DNA of 64,000 bases, taken from contig ARYC01003907.1 in NCBI GenBank assembly GCA_000711775.1, positions 1 to 64,000 of the forward strand. Direction: 5' to 3'. The first letter of the stretch is position 1; each line of letters begins with the position of its first letter. The notes under the pieces were generated by a model. The model made no database searches. It saw nothing but the letters and a program-made list of their open reading frames with translations, and was not told where the DNA came from. Below are positions 48,430-59,882 of the stretch, piece by piece. This DNA comes from Oxytricha trifallax. Its lineage: Eukaryota; Ciliophora; Spirotrichea; Sporadotrichida; Oxytrichidae. A program made the translations under genes and the position numbers.

Positions 48430-50348
48430 TTGGTAGTCTGATAGCTTTAATTAAAGCTTTGTCTCCTTTCTTTCTCACAATCTCACTTTTCTTCAATTCT
48501 CAACATATCACCTATAGAACCAGATTTAGTTGATTTAATAAATCTTTTTCAGATGATGTTGATGAAAATTAAATGTAACTCTTAGAAAAAAACCTAACTT
48601 CTTTGAAGAAATTTTATAAATTAACTAACCTTGAAGTTTACACAGATTCAAATAGCTAACAAACCTCTAATTTTCTTTTGAGATGACATCACTCCTTATT
48701 AACTCATTAAGTAAGACTTTAGACACAAAACTATTTTTCACAAGAAGTTTGACTAAAAAACAAAAAAGAAAGACACAATTACTGAATCTAGAAAAGAAGG
48801 TACAATAAACAAAAAATTAAATTAAAATAATCATAATAAAATTTATCTATGTACAACACCCAGAGACCCTTAAATAATACCTCATCTTAATATTTACTAC
48901 TCTAGATATTTTTTCATACTAAGAACAAAACTGAAGACCGAACCACCATTAAAATATTGACCTAAATTTATTAATTTTTACATTTTAGAAAATAAAAATA
49001 TTTTTTTAAATTAAGTGATAGCTAACTCAAATATACTAAAATCAAATGGAAGAGGGAAAATCTGATCAAAAAAAGTCTAATTAATATCATAAGGAGAAGA
49101 ATCTTCCATTATTTAAAGAAGACTTCTGAGGATAAAGAAAGGTCTACTATAAGAACTCTAAAATGTGTCATAACCTATTCTATAAATAAAATTTTATAAT
49201 AAACTGATTATATATTCAGCAGCTCCCTTAACTTAAAGTAAAGTTTATTCTAATTAAACATTCAATGCACCTACTATTAACTATATTTGAAATATTTTTA
49301 TTAGTATAAGAGATTTATCTAAAACTCAATACTGATATATAATTAACCTATTAAAAATAATTATGTAACCATAAAATGCTGAAGGAAGATTCTTTGTTAT
49401 AAAATTTTGAGAATAAAATTTATTTAGTATCTTAAAACAACTTTTTACTAAAAGCTAAAATATAGAGATAGAAAAGATGATGTACTTATCTTCTTATTTA
49501 TTGATGAAGAAATAAAAGTTTATCTAATTGCTTCACAAATTATAGAATTCAGAGAAGAGACAAAATAAAGAACTTAGAAAAACATAAAAATTTATGAAAT
49601 AGCATTATTATTGAATTGAATACTGTTCACTTCACTCATGTTTTATTAACTAAATTATAGTTCTTTACCTGTAAATATATTTTGATATTGGAGAATCCAG
49701 ATATATAAATGGGGATAATATTTAAAGTCATTATATAATTGGTTCAAAATAGTGAGAATAGAAACAATATTATAAAATTAGATTTTTATGAATCTAATTT
49801 TATCGAAGAGACATTTGATCAATGACTAGAAAATATGAAGTGATAAAAGGGATTTAAATTAAAAGATTATAAATTATTGAAACTAATTCAATCTTAATCA
49901 TCATAACATTTAAAATTATAATTGAGCTAAGTAATTTATTAAGATTTATCATATAATTGACCTGAGAATTAATTATTTGATTTAAGCAAGTTGGCCATGC
50001 TAAAATTAAATTAGACTTTGATGTATAAATACAATATAACGAAATGATTATCATTATAATATCTTTAATAATAACATTCCTGGATACAAAATATTAATTC
50101 AAAAATATTAAAACTCAATAACAAACAAAAATATTTTAATTTTTAATAAAAAATTAAAATAGTATTATGTAAATTTGGACCTATAGGTCAATAGTGGGAA
50201 ACAAATTGGGACATTTACTTTGTAGTTTTTAATAATTTTGGAGTACTGGTCTGGAAAGAAGAAATATAAATTCATAACTGAGAAGATACTAAAAGTAAAA
50301 GATAAAGAGTATGAGCATTTTTTAATAGCCTTATTCTTCATTAAAATA
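48430..50348 (+). CDS. Interrupted gene-like locus, unknown product
   Basis: Plus-strand pieces in order. About 48545-48680: FSDDVDENQMQLLEKNLTSL, KKFYKLTNLEVYTDSNSQQT. 48680-48870 (next frame): SLLINSLSKTLDTKLFFTRS, KKQKRKTQLLNLEKKVQQTK. About 49040-49200: MEEGKSDQKKSNQYHKEKNL, PLFKEDF, TGA, GQRKVYYKNSKMCHN. About 49460-49620: RDRKDDVLIFLFIDEEIKVY, LIASQIIEFREETKQRTQKN. 50160-50348, uninterrupted to TGA: YYVNLDLQVNSGKQIGTFTL, KKKYKFITEKILKVKDKEYE. AT-rich gaps separate them. This is the kind of layout expected for macronuclear-destined segments with IESs. Pointer repeats were not identified and no family is recognised. Confidence 0.4.
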
Positions 50349-50503
50349 TGATAGATTTTAAATATTTAGGATTAATAATATATATCCAATTCAGTTAAAA
50401 TATTCGATTTATTTAAAATAATTAAAATGTGATCACATTAAGGTCTCTAGGAACTACTGATCCTTGATACTTAGTAGAATGTAAGGACCATTCCCATTTT
50501 AAG

Positions 50504-50701
50504 TCAGTAGATTTCAATCAATTATATATCGATTCTAACCATCTTCTTTTTCAGCAAGATTTTCTTTATATTCTTCTTCTCTGTTTTGCCAATTTTTTTC
50601 TTTGTTTTCTTCAAATTTATGATTTAGATCGTGTCGCCTTGATCTTCAAATTTGGAGTAGCCGTTGAAGTTTTTAACATAAATAATGTATCTGACTTTCA
50701 T
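50504..50701 (-). CDS. Small basic protein, 65 residues, unknown
   Basis: A complete ATG-TGA frame on the minus strand: MKVRYIIYVKNFNGYSKFED, then QGDTIQIINLKKTKKKIGKT, KKNIKKILLKKKMVRIDIQL, IEIY. GC (~30%) is above its surroundings. It is Lys-rich in the second half. It faces the locus ending at 50348 and lies ~155 bp away. It may be a whole tiny gene or the first segment of a split gene. Downstream of it, TCACATTAAGGTCTC (50436-50450) closely matches TCACATTGAGGTCTC at 16463, also downstream of a minus-strand gene-like region. Confidence 0.45.
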
Positions 50702-50709
50702 TGATTAAT

Positions 50710-52900
50710 TGAGTTAAGTGATTTAATGATTTTAATGATAAAAATTAGTTTAATAAAATTTCAGAAGTAAAAAGCCTAGAAGTCTAAATGAATTATACAC
50801 ATTGTTAAAGACAAAACAAATATTTTAAATATATTTAGTTTCTCAATTTATTAATTTATTATAATTGAATGCCATATAAAAATTACGTACATCTAATTAT
50901 TTGTATTATAGTCTTGCTCTATACTAATTACAGTATACTTTATTTATAAAAATATATCTTCAGGCAATTAAGTTGATGAATCGAGATTTCTAAAAAAATA
51001 TTTTTGCACTATTTCTATTTATTTAAATATTTAAGTTGCTTACCATTATTTTAACTTTATCAATTCTAACATGTTGGTATCAACTAGAGAGATGCTTCAA
51101 TCAAAATTATATTGTAAATAACCAAGCAATGTCAAATTATTTTCGGTGTAAGGTTCCTTATTCTAAATATTATTTGAATTTGAATTTAATTGAATCAATA
51201 AAAATTACCTACTATTAATTCACTTTTATTGTATTATTTAGAAATTTTTATAAGAAGATTGGATAGTGATCTCAGCAAATACTTTGATTGTCAAATGCTA
51301 AGAAAATTTAAAATATATTGCTATTTTTCTCTTTTTTTATAATAAATGAGTTTCTTTAATAAACCACTTGAATTTATTAGTAAATTAATATATTATGATT
51401 CCCTTAATTTTATAATAGATATAATTTTTTCAAATATTTATGGAAATTCTTTGATTATCTTATTTTTAAATCGATTTATACATTTTCAATTATTATTCAG
51501 TCATTTTGATATTTATTGCAATAAGCATGTAGATTACTTTTATATTTATTTAAAGTTTTTATTAAGTTTTGATATATTCAATGAATTGCAGCAAAAGTGT
51601 TTCTAGTGATATTTATAAATTTTTATAAAATTTAATTTCTAATTGGATATATAGTCTTTTTGTTATCATATAATGAACATTGGGAGAATAAGTTTGTAAT
51701 ACTATAATCTATAGGGTATATAAATAAATTAATTATCGCAAAAAGTACATAAAATAATTTTAGACATAGACTTTACAAATATTTATTTTGATTGTTTATT
51801 AAATAAAATACTTTAGAATTTAATTTGTATTTTTTACCTCCGAATAATTTCAATGAAATTATATATAAAAATTTTGAGTATTTTATAATTATTGAAATTT
51901 TTAACTTGATTATTTTAATTTAGGTAATATTTGTTCAGTATAGTAATTGTTATAAAAAAATATAATATTTAAAATATTTGATTAGCACAGTAATTTATTA
52001 AACTTTATATTAAAAATATTATTATGACACATAGAACCGTTACATAAAGTCTAAATTTATCATGGATATATAGATTTACTTTGTTAAATTTTAGATTCAA
52101 TCAGTCAAGCCGATAAGATTATATCTTTTTATTGTTACAACTTCTCTAATAATTATTAATTGTCTTAATGATCAATTACATATATAATTAAATGATTAAA
52201 AAATCATTAAACCAATTTAAAACATCATGTTATATAGATATTAATATTGATATTTTTTCTTCTTATCATTTAAGGTTTGAATAATTACTGACTGCAATCA
52301 TTATGTACTAATAAAAACAACAATATTTATTTTCTTCTTTTTTATAGTACTCAAACTAATCTACTAAAGACACCAATTCATAGTATGATTATTTATGAGC
52401 ATTTTATTTCAAATAATCTCTTTTTTGATTTTCTATTATATTTCATGCAAATTGAGATATTTAATATTACATTTACCTATTCTAATTATAAAAACCTTAA
52501 ATATTGTTAAAATATAAAAAGTAAATTGTAATTGTTTTTGCTTTTTTATCTTGCTTAGATCTTGTTCATCAATCGTCACTCTTAAATTATACAACAATAT
52601 AACCACAGAGATTTAAAATATATGAGGGGAGGTGCCAACTAAATTCTTTTTAGTAAGTAAATTCTAATTAATATTATGTTTAAAATTTTGATATAACAAC
52701 CATATAAAGCTAAATTTTAAAAGAATATGTATTTATAGAATCAAATTTTGTAGATCTAAATTTATTTGGAAAATATATATAAAGCTATCTTTTTTTGTAG
52801 ATTTAACATATTTTAAATAAAAGATGTTTAATTGGTTTGATAAGGTGACCGTTAAAATAAAATTTAATTATTATAAAATCTCATAATTATTATTAAAATG
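50710..52900. other. AT-rich stretch, no gene supported
   Basis: Plus-strand frames at 51036-51218 and 51346-51606 are open even in the standard code. They are hydrophobic and AT-driven (Ile/Phe/Tyr/Asn), with no motif. Nothing else is seen. Confidence 0.5.
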
Positions 52901-52902
52901 TT

Positions 52903-52930
52903 CAGGTTGCTTTTTAATAGAATACTATAG

Positions 52931-52971
<41 letters not shown>

Positions 52972-53003
52972 AGTACCCTAATTAGATTTTAAAAAGCAAC
53001 CTG
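52903..53003. repeat. Hairpin with (ACT)13-14 loop, E1 terminus
   Basis: CAGGTTGCTTTTTAA (from 52903) pairs with TTAAAAAGCAACCTG (to 53003). Between them lie ~41 bp of uninterrupted ACT repeats (52931-52971). The E2 end at 10551-10620 has the same stem and a shorter triplet tract, so the hairpin is a conserved feature of the family end. Confidence 0.85.
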
Positions 53004-53247
53004 AAAATTAAGTTGTTTAATAGTTACTATATATTATAAGTCTAATTAAATTTTATTTCTAACTCCCATCCCCACTCAAACCATGTTGCTTGAAGATGTC
53101 AGGATGTCCTCCCTTAAAAAGAGCAGGTCGTCGTCTACCATCCATCTCTCCCCTTCGCTCCTGCTTCCTCTCCATTTGTACGAATGTCATGAAGCCTGAC
53201 CGCTCCCTCTTCACATTTTCCGAGAGAGATTATAAAAACTATTAGAG

Positions 53248-55718
53248 ATGATGAGCGTTAGCAAAGCTAACCCAAAGATGATGAGGTAAAATGTGGATGG
53301 TATTCTTGGTGAAGAAAATACTCGGCTTCATCGTTTTTTGGTTGAGGAAGAAATACAGTTCAGGGTCATGGCTAGGGAACTCTTCCCTCCCATAAAGGGC
53401 AAGAAAGAATTACAGAATGCACCTGAAGACACGATTGAGGACCAGACAATGGCTGAAGATCTCAGATTACCCGACTCTACCCATTACAGATGATAAGATG
53501 AATGTTAAAGTTACGACTCAGACTTGATTAATTCATCAACTTATAAGCTTTAGAAGGAGTCACCTAAGTTATAAGTAGCCGTTGAACCTTTCGACACTGG
53601 CTTTATATCAGATACGTTGGCCTAGGGAGTGACAGCTCCTCTTTGCTAATAATCATCATTAAAATGCCTGCCATTAAGGAAAAGTCCAAACGACTTAACT
53701 ACAAATGAAAAAATAAAACAATTCAAAAAATAACTATTTAGTTCCAACGATTTACACAATAAAATAGCCGCCCTAATTAAACAAAAACAACTCAAAAAAC
53801 AGCAAGTTTAAGATAAAATGTTGCAATGAAAGTTTGTAAAACCTTCACAAGATTAAGCGCATTTAGAGAGATATTATAAGATTACCATCAGATTGATAAA
53901 GGAGGCTGAACGCAAGGAGTGCGACGCTTTAAGAGATCAACTACGCTATGCAACCTTTGGCCTACATGCTATTACTAAATCGAGGGAGTCACGTATTCAA
54001 CAGGAGAACTTCTAAGGCCATATATGCTTTAGGAAGCTGATTAGGAGTCGCCTCTTTTAGAAGAATAGATTTTACAAGCACACCAAGAATTGCATTTTGA
54101 AGCCTGAGTGCCGTCTATATATTTAGCAGGTATAGAGAAGGGTGATTGATGTGATGTAACGACTTTATAAGACCCCCGAAGAATCATTGTCAAAGTATAT
54201 TAGTACTCTTTTCAGGGATACCCTATAAACAAACTGATTTTCAAAAAGAACTCTAAGAATAGTTGACAACGCTAGGAAGGTCCAATAATCCAAACATGAT
54301 AACAGACCACTTGGTAAAATTTGGGCAAATCAATATACTCCAAAAGAAAACACCTATTAACAGTTCCTGGGTAAGATAAAGCTTTAATCAACTATCTAAA
54401 CGTTCAAGGAAAAGCATTAAGATGATTCATCTTTCGCAGCTAGCAGAGGCCCTCTAGATTAACTTTATTCACCTCAATTATAATTGAATGGGCCCAAACC
54501 TCAAGTCAAAATCCTCAGTAACTTGTTGTTGAAGGACTCTGATGAGACTTAAGATAACGAATAAAACCAGAAGTTAACAGCCCCAATACCATTAACTAGA
54601 GATAATTCCTTGTATGACTAAGAAATTGTTTCCATAATCTAGAATAGCAATTCTTTAAGATCCAAAATACTGGCTACTCTAGAAACTTTGAAAAGTAGTG
54701 CAAAATGGACAGACCATCATGAACTGTGGTGAAACAACTTAACCTCCCTATTTATAAAATTGTTGGATGAATGGAGAGAGTTGGTGAAATCTAAAAAGCA
54801 CGACCTGCTCCAGCAATTGGTGAAACTGGAAGGCTTTACGGATCAGGGTTCACTTTTAGATCTCTCCCCACTTATTGACCCCTATTGTTAGAATTCATTC
54901 CTAGAAAAGAGTGCCTAGTAAAACCTCCAGATTATTCGAAAACAAATAAAAAGCAGAAGCGAGTGATGCCTAAGCAATTTATGTAGTAATGGAACGCTCT
55001 GGATTAACAACTGAGGTCCAACTTAATGGTTGTTGAAAGAGTAGTAAAATGTGCTATTGTTTAATCTTAAGAGTACAAACTCGTGCCGATTCTGTGCCTA
55101 GAAACATTAATGAAGAACACCATCTTTGCATTGCAGTCGTTGAAGAAAAAAACAACCATTTAATAGATTTCGATGACACGTAGTGTTAATTGGCAGCCAT
55201 GGGTAGTGACAAGAAAGCTTGCGTTATAGTAAGAGGTCTTGGAACAAATGGAGCACCATATGTCTTATGTAATAAAAGAATCAACTGTAAAGGCATCCAC
55301 TTTGAGATCAGCTGTAACTTGGTTAGAAATACTACCAGCTTAGCTCGAGTAGCTATAGCTCTGGGAAAGTAAGGAAGCTAATCCAAACTTTACGATGATA
55401 ATGGGCAAGAGCAACGCGAGCCAGTTGCTTAATTCTAGAGCATTCTTATTGGAAGATGCTAATGGCAGAGATATAGTGTATGACAACACTATAGAAATCT
55501 TATATACTACTTTCAGACCCAGTAAATAGCCAATGATTTCTGGCTTGTCAGTTCTAAATTACTCCCGTGGTCCCAAGAAATCTCTGTCAGACACCCCAAA
55601 AGCTAATGTTGAGGAAGAAACTAAATAGATACAATGACCTGAGCAACTTCAGGAGACATTGTTTAAATCCTCTAATTTGAGGAGTACTGAGACGATGGGA
55701 TTTGTGATGGCTTGCTGA
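53248..55718 (+). CDS. E1 first gene, large protein of unknown function
   Basis: Starts MMSVSKANPKMMRQNVDGIL at 53248, followed by a conserved block ENTRLHRFLVEEE...ARELFPP, which is also found in E2. Long stretches stay open: KERKEC-rich helical segments near 53880-54180 (RYYKITIRLIKEAERKECDA), AKWTDHHELWWNNLTSLFIK near 54700, a Cys-containing KKACVIVRGLGTNGAPYVLC near 55210, and NASQLLNSRAFLLEDANGRD near 55400. It ends GFVMAC then TGA at 55718. TGAs near 53491 and 53826 and a frame change near 54930-55200 interrupt it. About 820 codons in all. No family is recognised; it may be a DNA- or RNA-binding partner of the transposase (guess). Confidence 0.65.
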
Positions 55719-55739
55719 TCATTTTTACTTTCTTGGGAT

Positions 55740-56250
55740 AATCAGAAAATTTGAGAACCAAAACACGCGATGTAATAATTTATTTGCACTCAATAAATGA
55801 TATTATCACAGCAGCTGTTTAAATCATTTTATTTCTTAAGACTTGAACTATGCTCACTTCTAAAAAGCTAACATGCACTTACTCATTCTCACACGTAACT
55901 AATTAATTCCTAATAAAGATTAAAACTCATCAATTCTCCTCTACTTACCTGCATGACTATTCAACATCAACTGAATTATAACTTTCGTATTATTCTCTAA
56001 CTCTCTTTAAGATAATGTAGTAAACTAAATAACATTGATCATTGAGGATACATATTCAGGATTAAGCACAAAAATGGGTAAAATTTAGACAAGTGCTATA
56101 TTACTTTAAACTATGTAGAATAAGGTGGTCATTTTATAAGAAAGTTCAATTGTATATATTGAAATGAGAAGAGACAGAATGATATGAATTCAAGCATAAC
56201 TCAAAGAATTCTTTTCAGGTAAGCTACTTTTTTGAATTAAAATACCATAA
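55740..56250. other. Intergenic spacer of E1
   Basis: Lies between convergent genes. AT-rich, with no motif seen. Confidence 0.5.
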
Positions 56251-56253
56251 ATA

Positions 56254-57080
56254 TCAGATATTAAATAACTACTTATTTAAACTTTAGCTTTGTAGGTGAT
56301 GATTCTCTTGATTGAATCCTTGACCAAAATTATCGCTCATGACTGTTAAGCTTCTCATCTAAGCTCTTTAAGGCTACAATTGCTGCAATTCAGTTTTCTA
56401 GCGTTTCACTTGAAGAAAGAAGTCCTTCCTGTCAGCTCTCAAGTGCTACTCTTCTTCCTTAGTCTCTTCACATTCTTGGCGAGTGCGACGGCGCTTCGAA
56501 TTTGGCTTTAATAGAGAAATGGCTCTGCCTTTTGCAGCTATAAGGATAAAATACAAAATCATAAACTTACAGGAAATCATCATACACTAATTGAATGCTT
56601 CCGCGAATTCAGGACGAAGCTATACATCTAAAGACCGTTTCTCCACCTTTTTTGAAAACTGCTTTTACCTAGCCTAATTAATCATTTCTTGCAGCTAGTC
56701 AGGAATGATTGAGTATAGGATGTCTCCTATCCATTGTTTGTCTATTTTCTTCCAGTCACGCGGAGAGGGCAAATAGCTCATCACTTACTCATGCTATTGT
56801 GCTAGATTTAGGAGATCAACTATAGTGAGGCCTTCCAGCTATGGGACAGCAGAAACTTTGACAGAATTCCTTGAGATGAACTGTGAAAATTATCAAGGTT
56901 AGAATCTCAAAGCAAACTTACGTTCTTATCACCCTTGAGTATCTCACTCAAGAAATAGGAATTTGTGGACGAGAGGTTTGGCAAGTGTACCAGGCAGTCT
57001 TAGGACAAAAAGATATATAAATCTTTCTTGCTTTGCAACTTAGTTTGCAAGTCTAACAAATTAATACGCTATTAGTTCAT
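56254..57080 (-). CDS. E1 22-kDa-type protein, two introns
   Basis: Starts MNQQRINLLDLQTKLQSKKD at 57080, then LYIFLSQDCLVHLPNL. This aligns with EDLYRYL...GLFLP of TBE-C and KKEWITFL...YLP of E3. Two clean introns: 56881-56921 (41 bp, GTAAGTTT...TTCACAG) and 56538-56570 (33 bp, GTAAGTTT...CTTATAG). Between them lies DWKKIDKQWIGDILYSIIPD (compare GVLGTIKEEYLREII). The last exon begins SAKGRAISLLKPNSKRRRTR (compare E3). The frame is open throughout after splicing, so this copy looks intact. The basic, coiled C-terminus suggests nucleic-acid or protein binding (inference). Confidence 0.75.
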
Positions 57081-57300
57081 ATATTCATCTGAATAAATCT
57101 TTGATTTAATTGGCTTGATAATTAATAAAAATGACTCATGAATCTATTTGATTTGTGGCGATGGGTGCTATTTTTCTGATATTTCATCCCATTTAGAATA
57201 AAATTCCTTTTAAAAGGATTTCCCTATAGAGAATTCCTATCAAATTAAGAGGAATTCCTTTAGAACTTAAATGAAAAACTTCCACTCCCAACCAGAACCA

Positions 57301-58949
57301 ATGTAGGAATACTAATAAAGCTCAATGATGCATAGATAATAGAACTACTACCTAATGGATTAGCAATTTAATTAAGATGTTAACCTTCAAGGGTTTGTGA
57401 ACTAACATAAGGAGACAAAGCAATAAATTCTCAATGATGAGACTGCTTTTAACATTACCCAATTGATATGTTGTCGCCTCGATCACCCCTAACTCGTGAT
57501 TCTGAGCACCCATTCCATGAACTCCCTAATTATGAACAAGGAACAATTTTGCTAAGTATACCATCAAGCTAATGATAAAGATAGCAGATAACTCATCGAC
57601 CCCAAATCAATGGTTGTACAAGCGGTTAAGCATCAATCCGGACTCGCCACCATGATAGGATTATCAGCTATTAGTAACCTTGCTGTAATGGCTCTTGAAT
57701 ATCTTGATTGTATTGGTAATGGAATTCTACAAGATGGAGGATAATCAGCGCAACATGATTTATAATAATCCCTTCAGGTTAACACAATGACCCCATTATC
57801 CTTTGATCAATATGACTTGAGAAATGGAATAGAGAATTATATTAATAATAGAATTACGGACAACCAGAAACTCGCATTAACTCGCAAATCCCCAGAGCAC
57901 TTGAAGACTTAGATAGAGACATGAAATAACCACATAATGAAACTTTTCAAGGAAGGGTATTAAAGCTCTTGTATCGCCGCCATCATGGGCATTAAAGAGA
58001 TTATTATAAAAAAACTAGTAATGAAAAAAGCAGAACACAAAAGCCAAACTACCGAAAGTAACAATTCAACTAAATTAAACTATCAAACTAAAAAAGCACT
58101 ACAACAAATAATAGGGATTATGAGGCAATCTGGAGTTGTCATTACAACTAAGATTATTCAGGAAGAACTTAAGAATAAACTCGGCTAAAATGTTTCAAAG
58201 TATCATGTAATAAAATACTTAAGGCATGACTTGGGCCTCTCATACCATAAAGTGACTTAGATTACACCCAATCATAATACAACCATTTCCAAACTATCGC
58301 GACAACTAGCGGCGGCTGAGTATATTCGTGCTCTGTATCGAGGTAAAATAATAATAAATGTGGATGAGACTATTGTATAGAGCACCGATAATCGTAACTA
58401 TACCTGGGCCTAACCAGGAACTACAACTCTTTCGACAGCTTCAAGGAGAATGAGCAAGGTCTCAATTACAGCTGCAGCTTGCAGCAATGGGTAGCTTTTT
58501 TTTACAGTGAATAATTGAACCACTAATAGCTTGACTTTCATCAATTTTCTGATCTTGTTGGTGAAACACCTGTGCAAGCTTGACCCATGGTGGTACACTA
58601 AGTATCTGATCATTGTGGACAATGCACCATACCACAAAAGTTCGGTCACAATAGATGCAATAAGAAAGATGAGATTGCCGATTCTATTTCTTGGCCCATA
58701 CTATTGATCTAGCACCAGTAGAGCAGGTCTTTCGCTGCATCAAACAGCGGGATCTGAACGAAGCAAGATGCCCAGTTTCAACAAAGTAAATTATTTTAAA
58801 GGTAATCATTGATTTCTAGGAGGCAGATATCAAAATATATGCAACATTTGGCGTTTTAGATCTCTAACATTGATATGGCTTGGCTCGAAGCAGCATTTCA
58901 AAGAGCCCTAATAACAGCTTTGAAACACTTGAGTTTGTAAGAAGTGTGA
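57301..58949 (+). CDS. E1 DDE transposase (Tc1/mariner/IS630 type)
   Basis: About 550 codons from ATG at 57301. A ~230-residue N-terminal part is of unknown type. An HTH region follows (IGIMRQSGVVITTKIIQEEL, then VSKYHVIKYLRHDLGLSYHK). Then the catalytic core: IIINVDETIVQSTDNRNYTW (Asp ~355), GTTTLSTASRRMSKVSITAA, KYLIIVDNAPYHKSS (Asp ~440), and LGPYY followed after a 1-base shift by DLAPVEQVFRCIKQRDLNEA (Glu in PVEQ). The end is NIDMAWLEAAFQRALITALK, TGA at 58949. In-frame TGAs lie near 57920 and 58509, with shifts near 58703 and 58805. The 220-bp gap to the 22-kDa gene start forms a divergent promoter region. Confidence 0.88.
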
Positions 58950-59350
58950 TTTAGTCCTATTTGTGAGAATGAATCCTGTAACCTTACAAATTCTCTAAAG
59001 ATTCAAAGTTTCTTGAATCATCTTTTATTCATCATGTATAACACTTGGTTGTCCAGGAGATGAGATGTCACTGCAGTCATGGCTATTCCTCCGAATGGTG
59101 CTAAAACTGCCCAAGGTGGAGACTATATGGCAAAGTTACGTTAGTATCATTCATTCATGTAAGTTTAAGTTAGTCCAATTATTAGAGCTTATATTTAAAT
59201 CAAGCATTAGAAGCTGGTTAAATATTAAACAGCTAAATTATCAATATAATTTAGTTTTATTCTCGATTACTTTGCTAATCATTCTTAGTTTAGAGTTGTA
59301 ATAAAATAAATAAAAACAGAAAAATTACGAAATGTTCCAGGGGTTAAAAT

Positions 59351-59719
59351 ATGTAAAAACTTGTGAAAGAGCAACTTCAATATGATATAAGCAAGATACT
59401 AGATGCACGCAAGTCAGAAAATGGGTTTGAATACTTGATTAGATGGAAAGGGTATGGGCCAAAACACGATAGTTGGATACCTGAATCAAACTTAATGGGG
59501 GATTGGGCAATTGATGAAGCTGAGAAATTTTTAATTGACAAAAGATTTGAGCTGATGGACGTCAAGGTCTACTAACAAAAATGTACCGCCCGTCACAAAA
59601 CTCTTCAAAATGGCAAGTATGTTGTTCACTATGACACGATAGCAACAATATCTGAAAAGATTTAAAAATCACAATATAAAAAAGCAAGCAATTTCACTCC
59701 TAATTTTAAGTACTGTTGA
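59351..59719 (+). CDS. E1 chromodomain protein
   Basis: A 122-residue frame starting MQKLVKEQLQYDISKILDAR. Residues ~10-60 form a canonical chromodomain: ILDAR, GFEYLIRWKGYGPKHDSWIP, ESNL. Aromatic-cage positions (Y10 region, W of RWKGY, W of DSWIP) are present, so methyl-lysine binding is plausible. TGA at 59717 ends it. The same frame continues open with an acidic stretch (ESENGDNSYQSVVKDEEDDK) to about 59840, so the stop may be secondary. Chromodomains in transposable elements are known to steer integration to H3K9/K27-methylated chromatin; in a ciliate that mark also guides DNA elimination. Confidence 0.85.
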
Positions 59720-59882
59720 AAACAGAGTTTTGAATCTTTTGAGGAATCGGAGAATGGAGACAACTCATACCAAAGTGTTGTAAAAGATGAAGAAGATGAT
59801 AAAGATAGAATAACTACACATTATTCCAGAGCTAAATGACTATCAATGCACTCTCCTCAACTTCTCTCGAGAATAAGAAAAT

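Noticed and set aside
51036-51218. 60-codon open frame as a gene
   Set aside because: Same reasons as 51346-51606.
51346-51606. 86-codon open frame as a gene
   Set aside because: Composition follows the AT-rich background (Ile/Phe/Tyr/Asn/Lys), with no motif and no GC rise. Chance frames of this length are expected.
52931-52971. (ACT)n as the repeat part of a CRISPR or satellite array
   Set aside because: A pure trinucleotide tract inside a hairpin, with no spacers.
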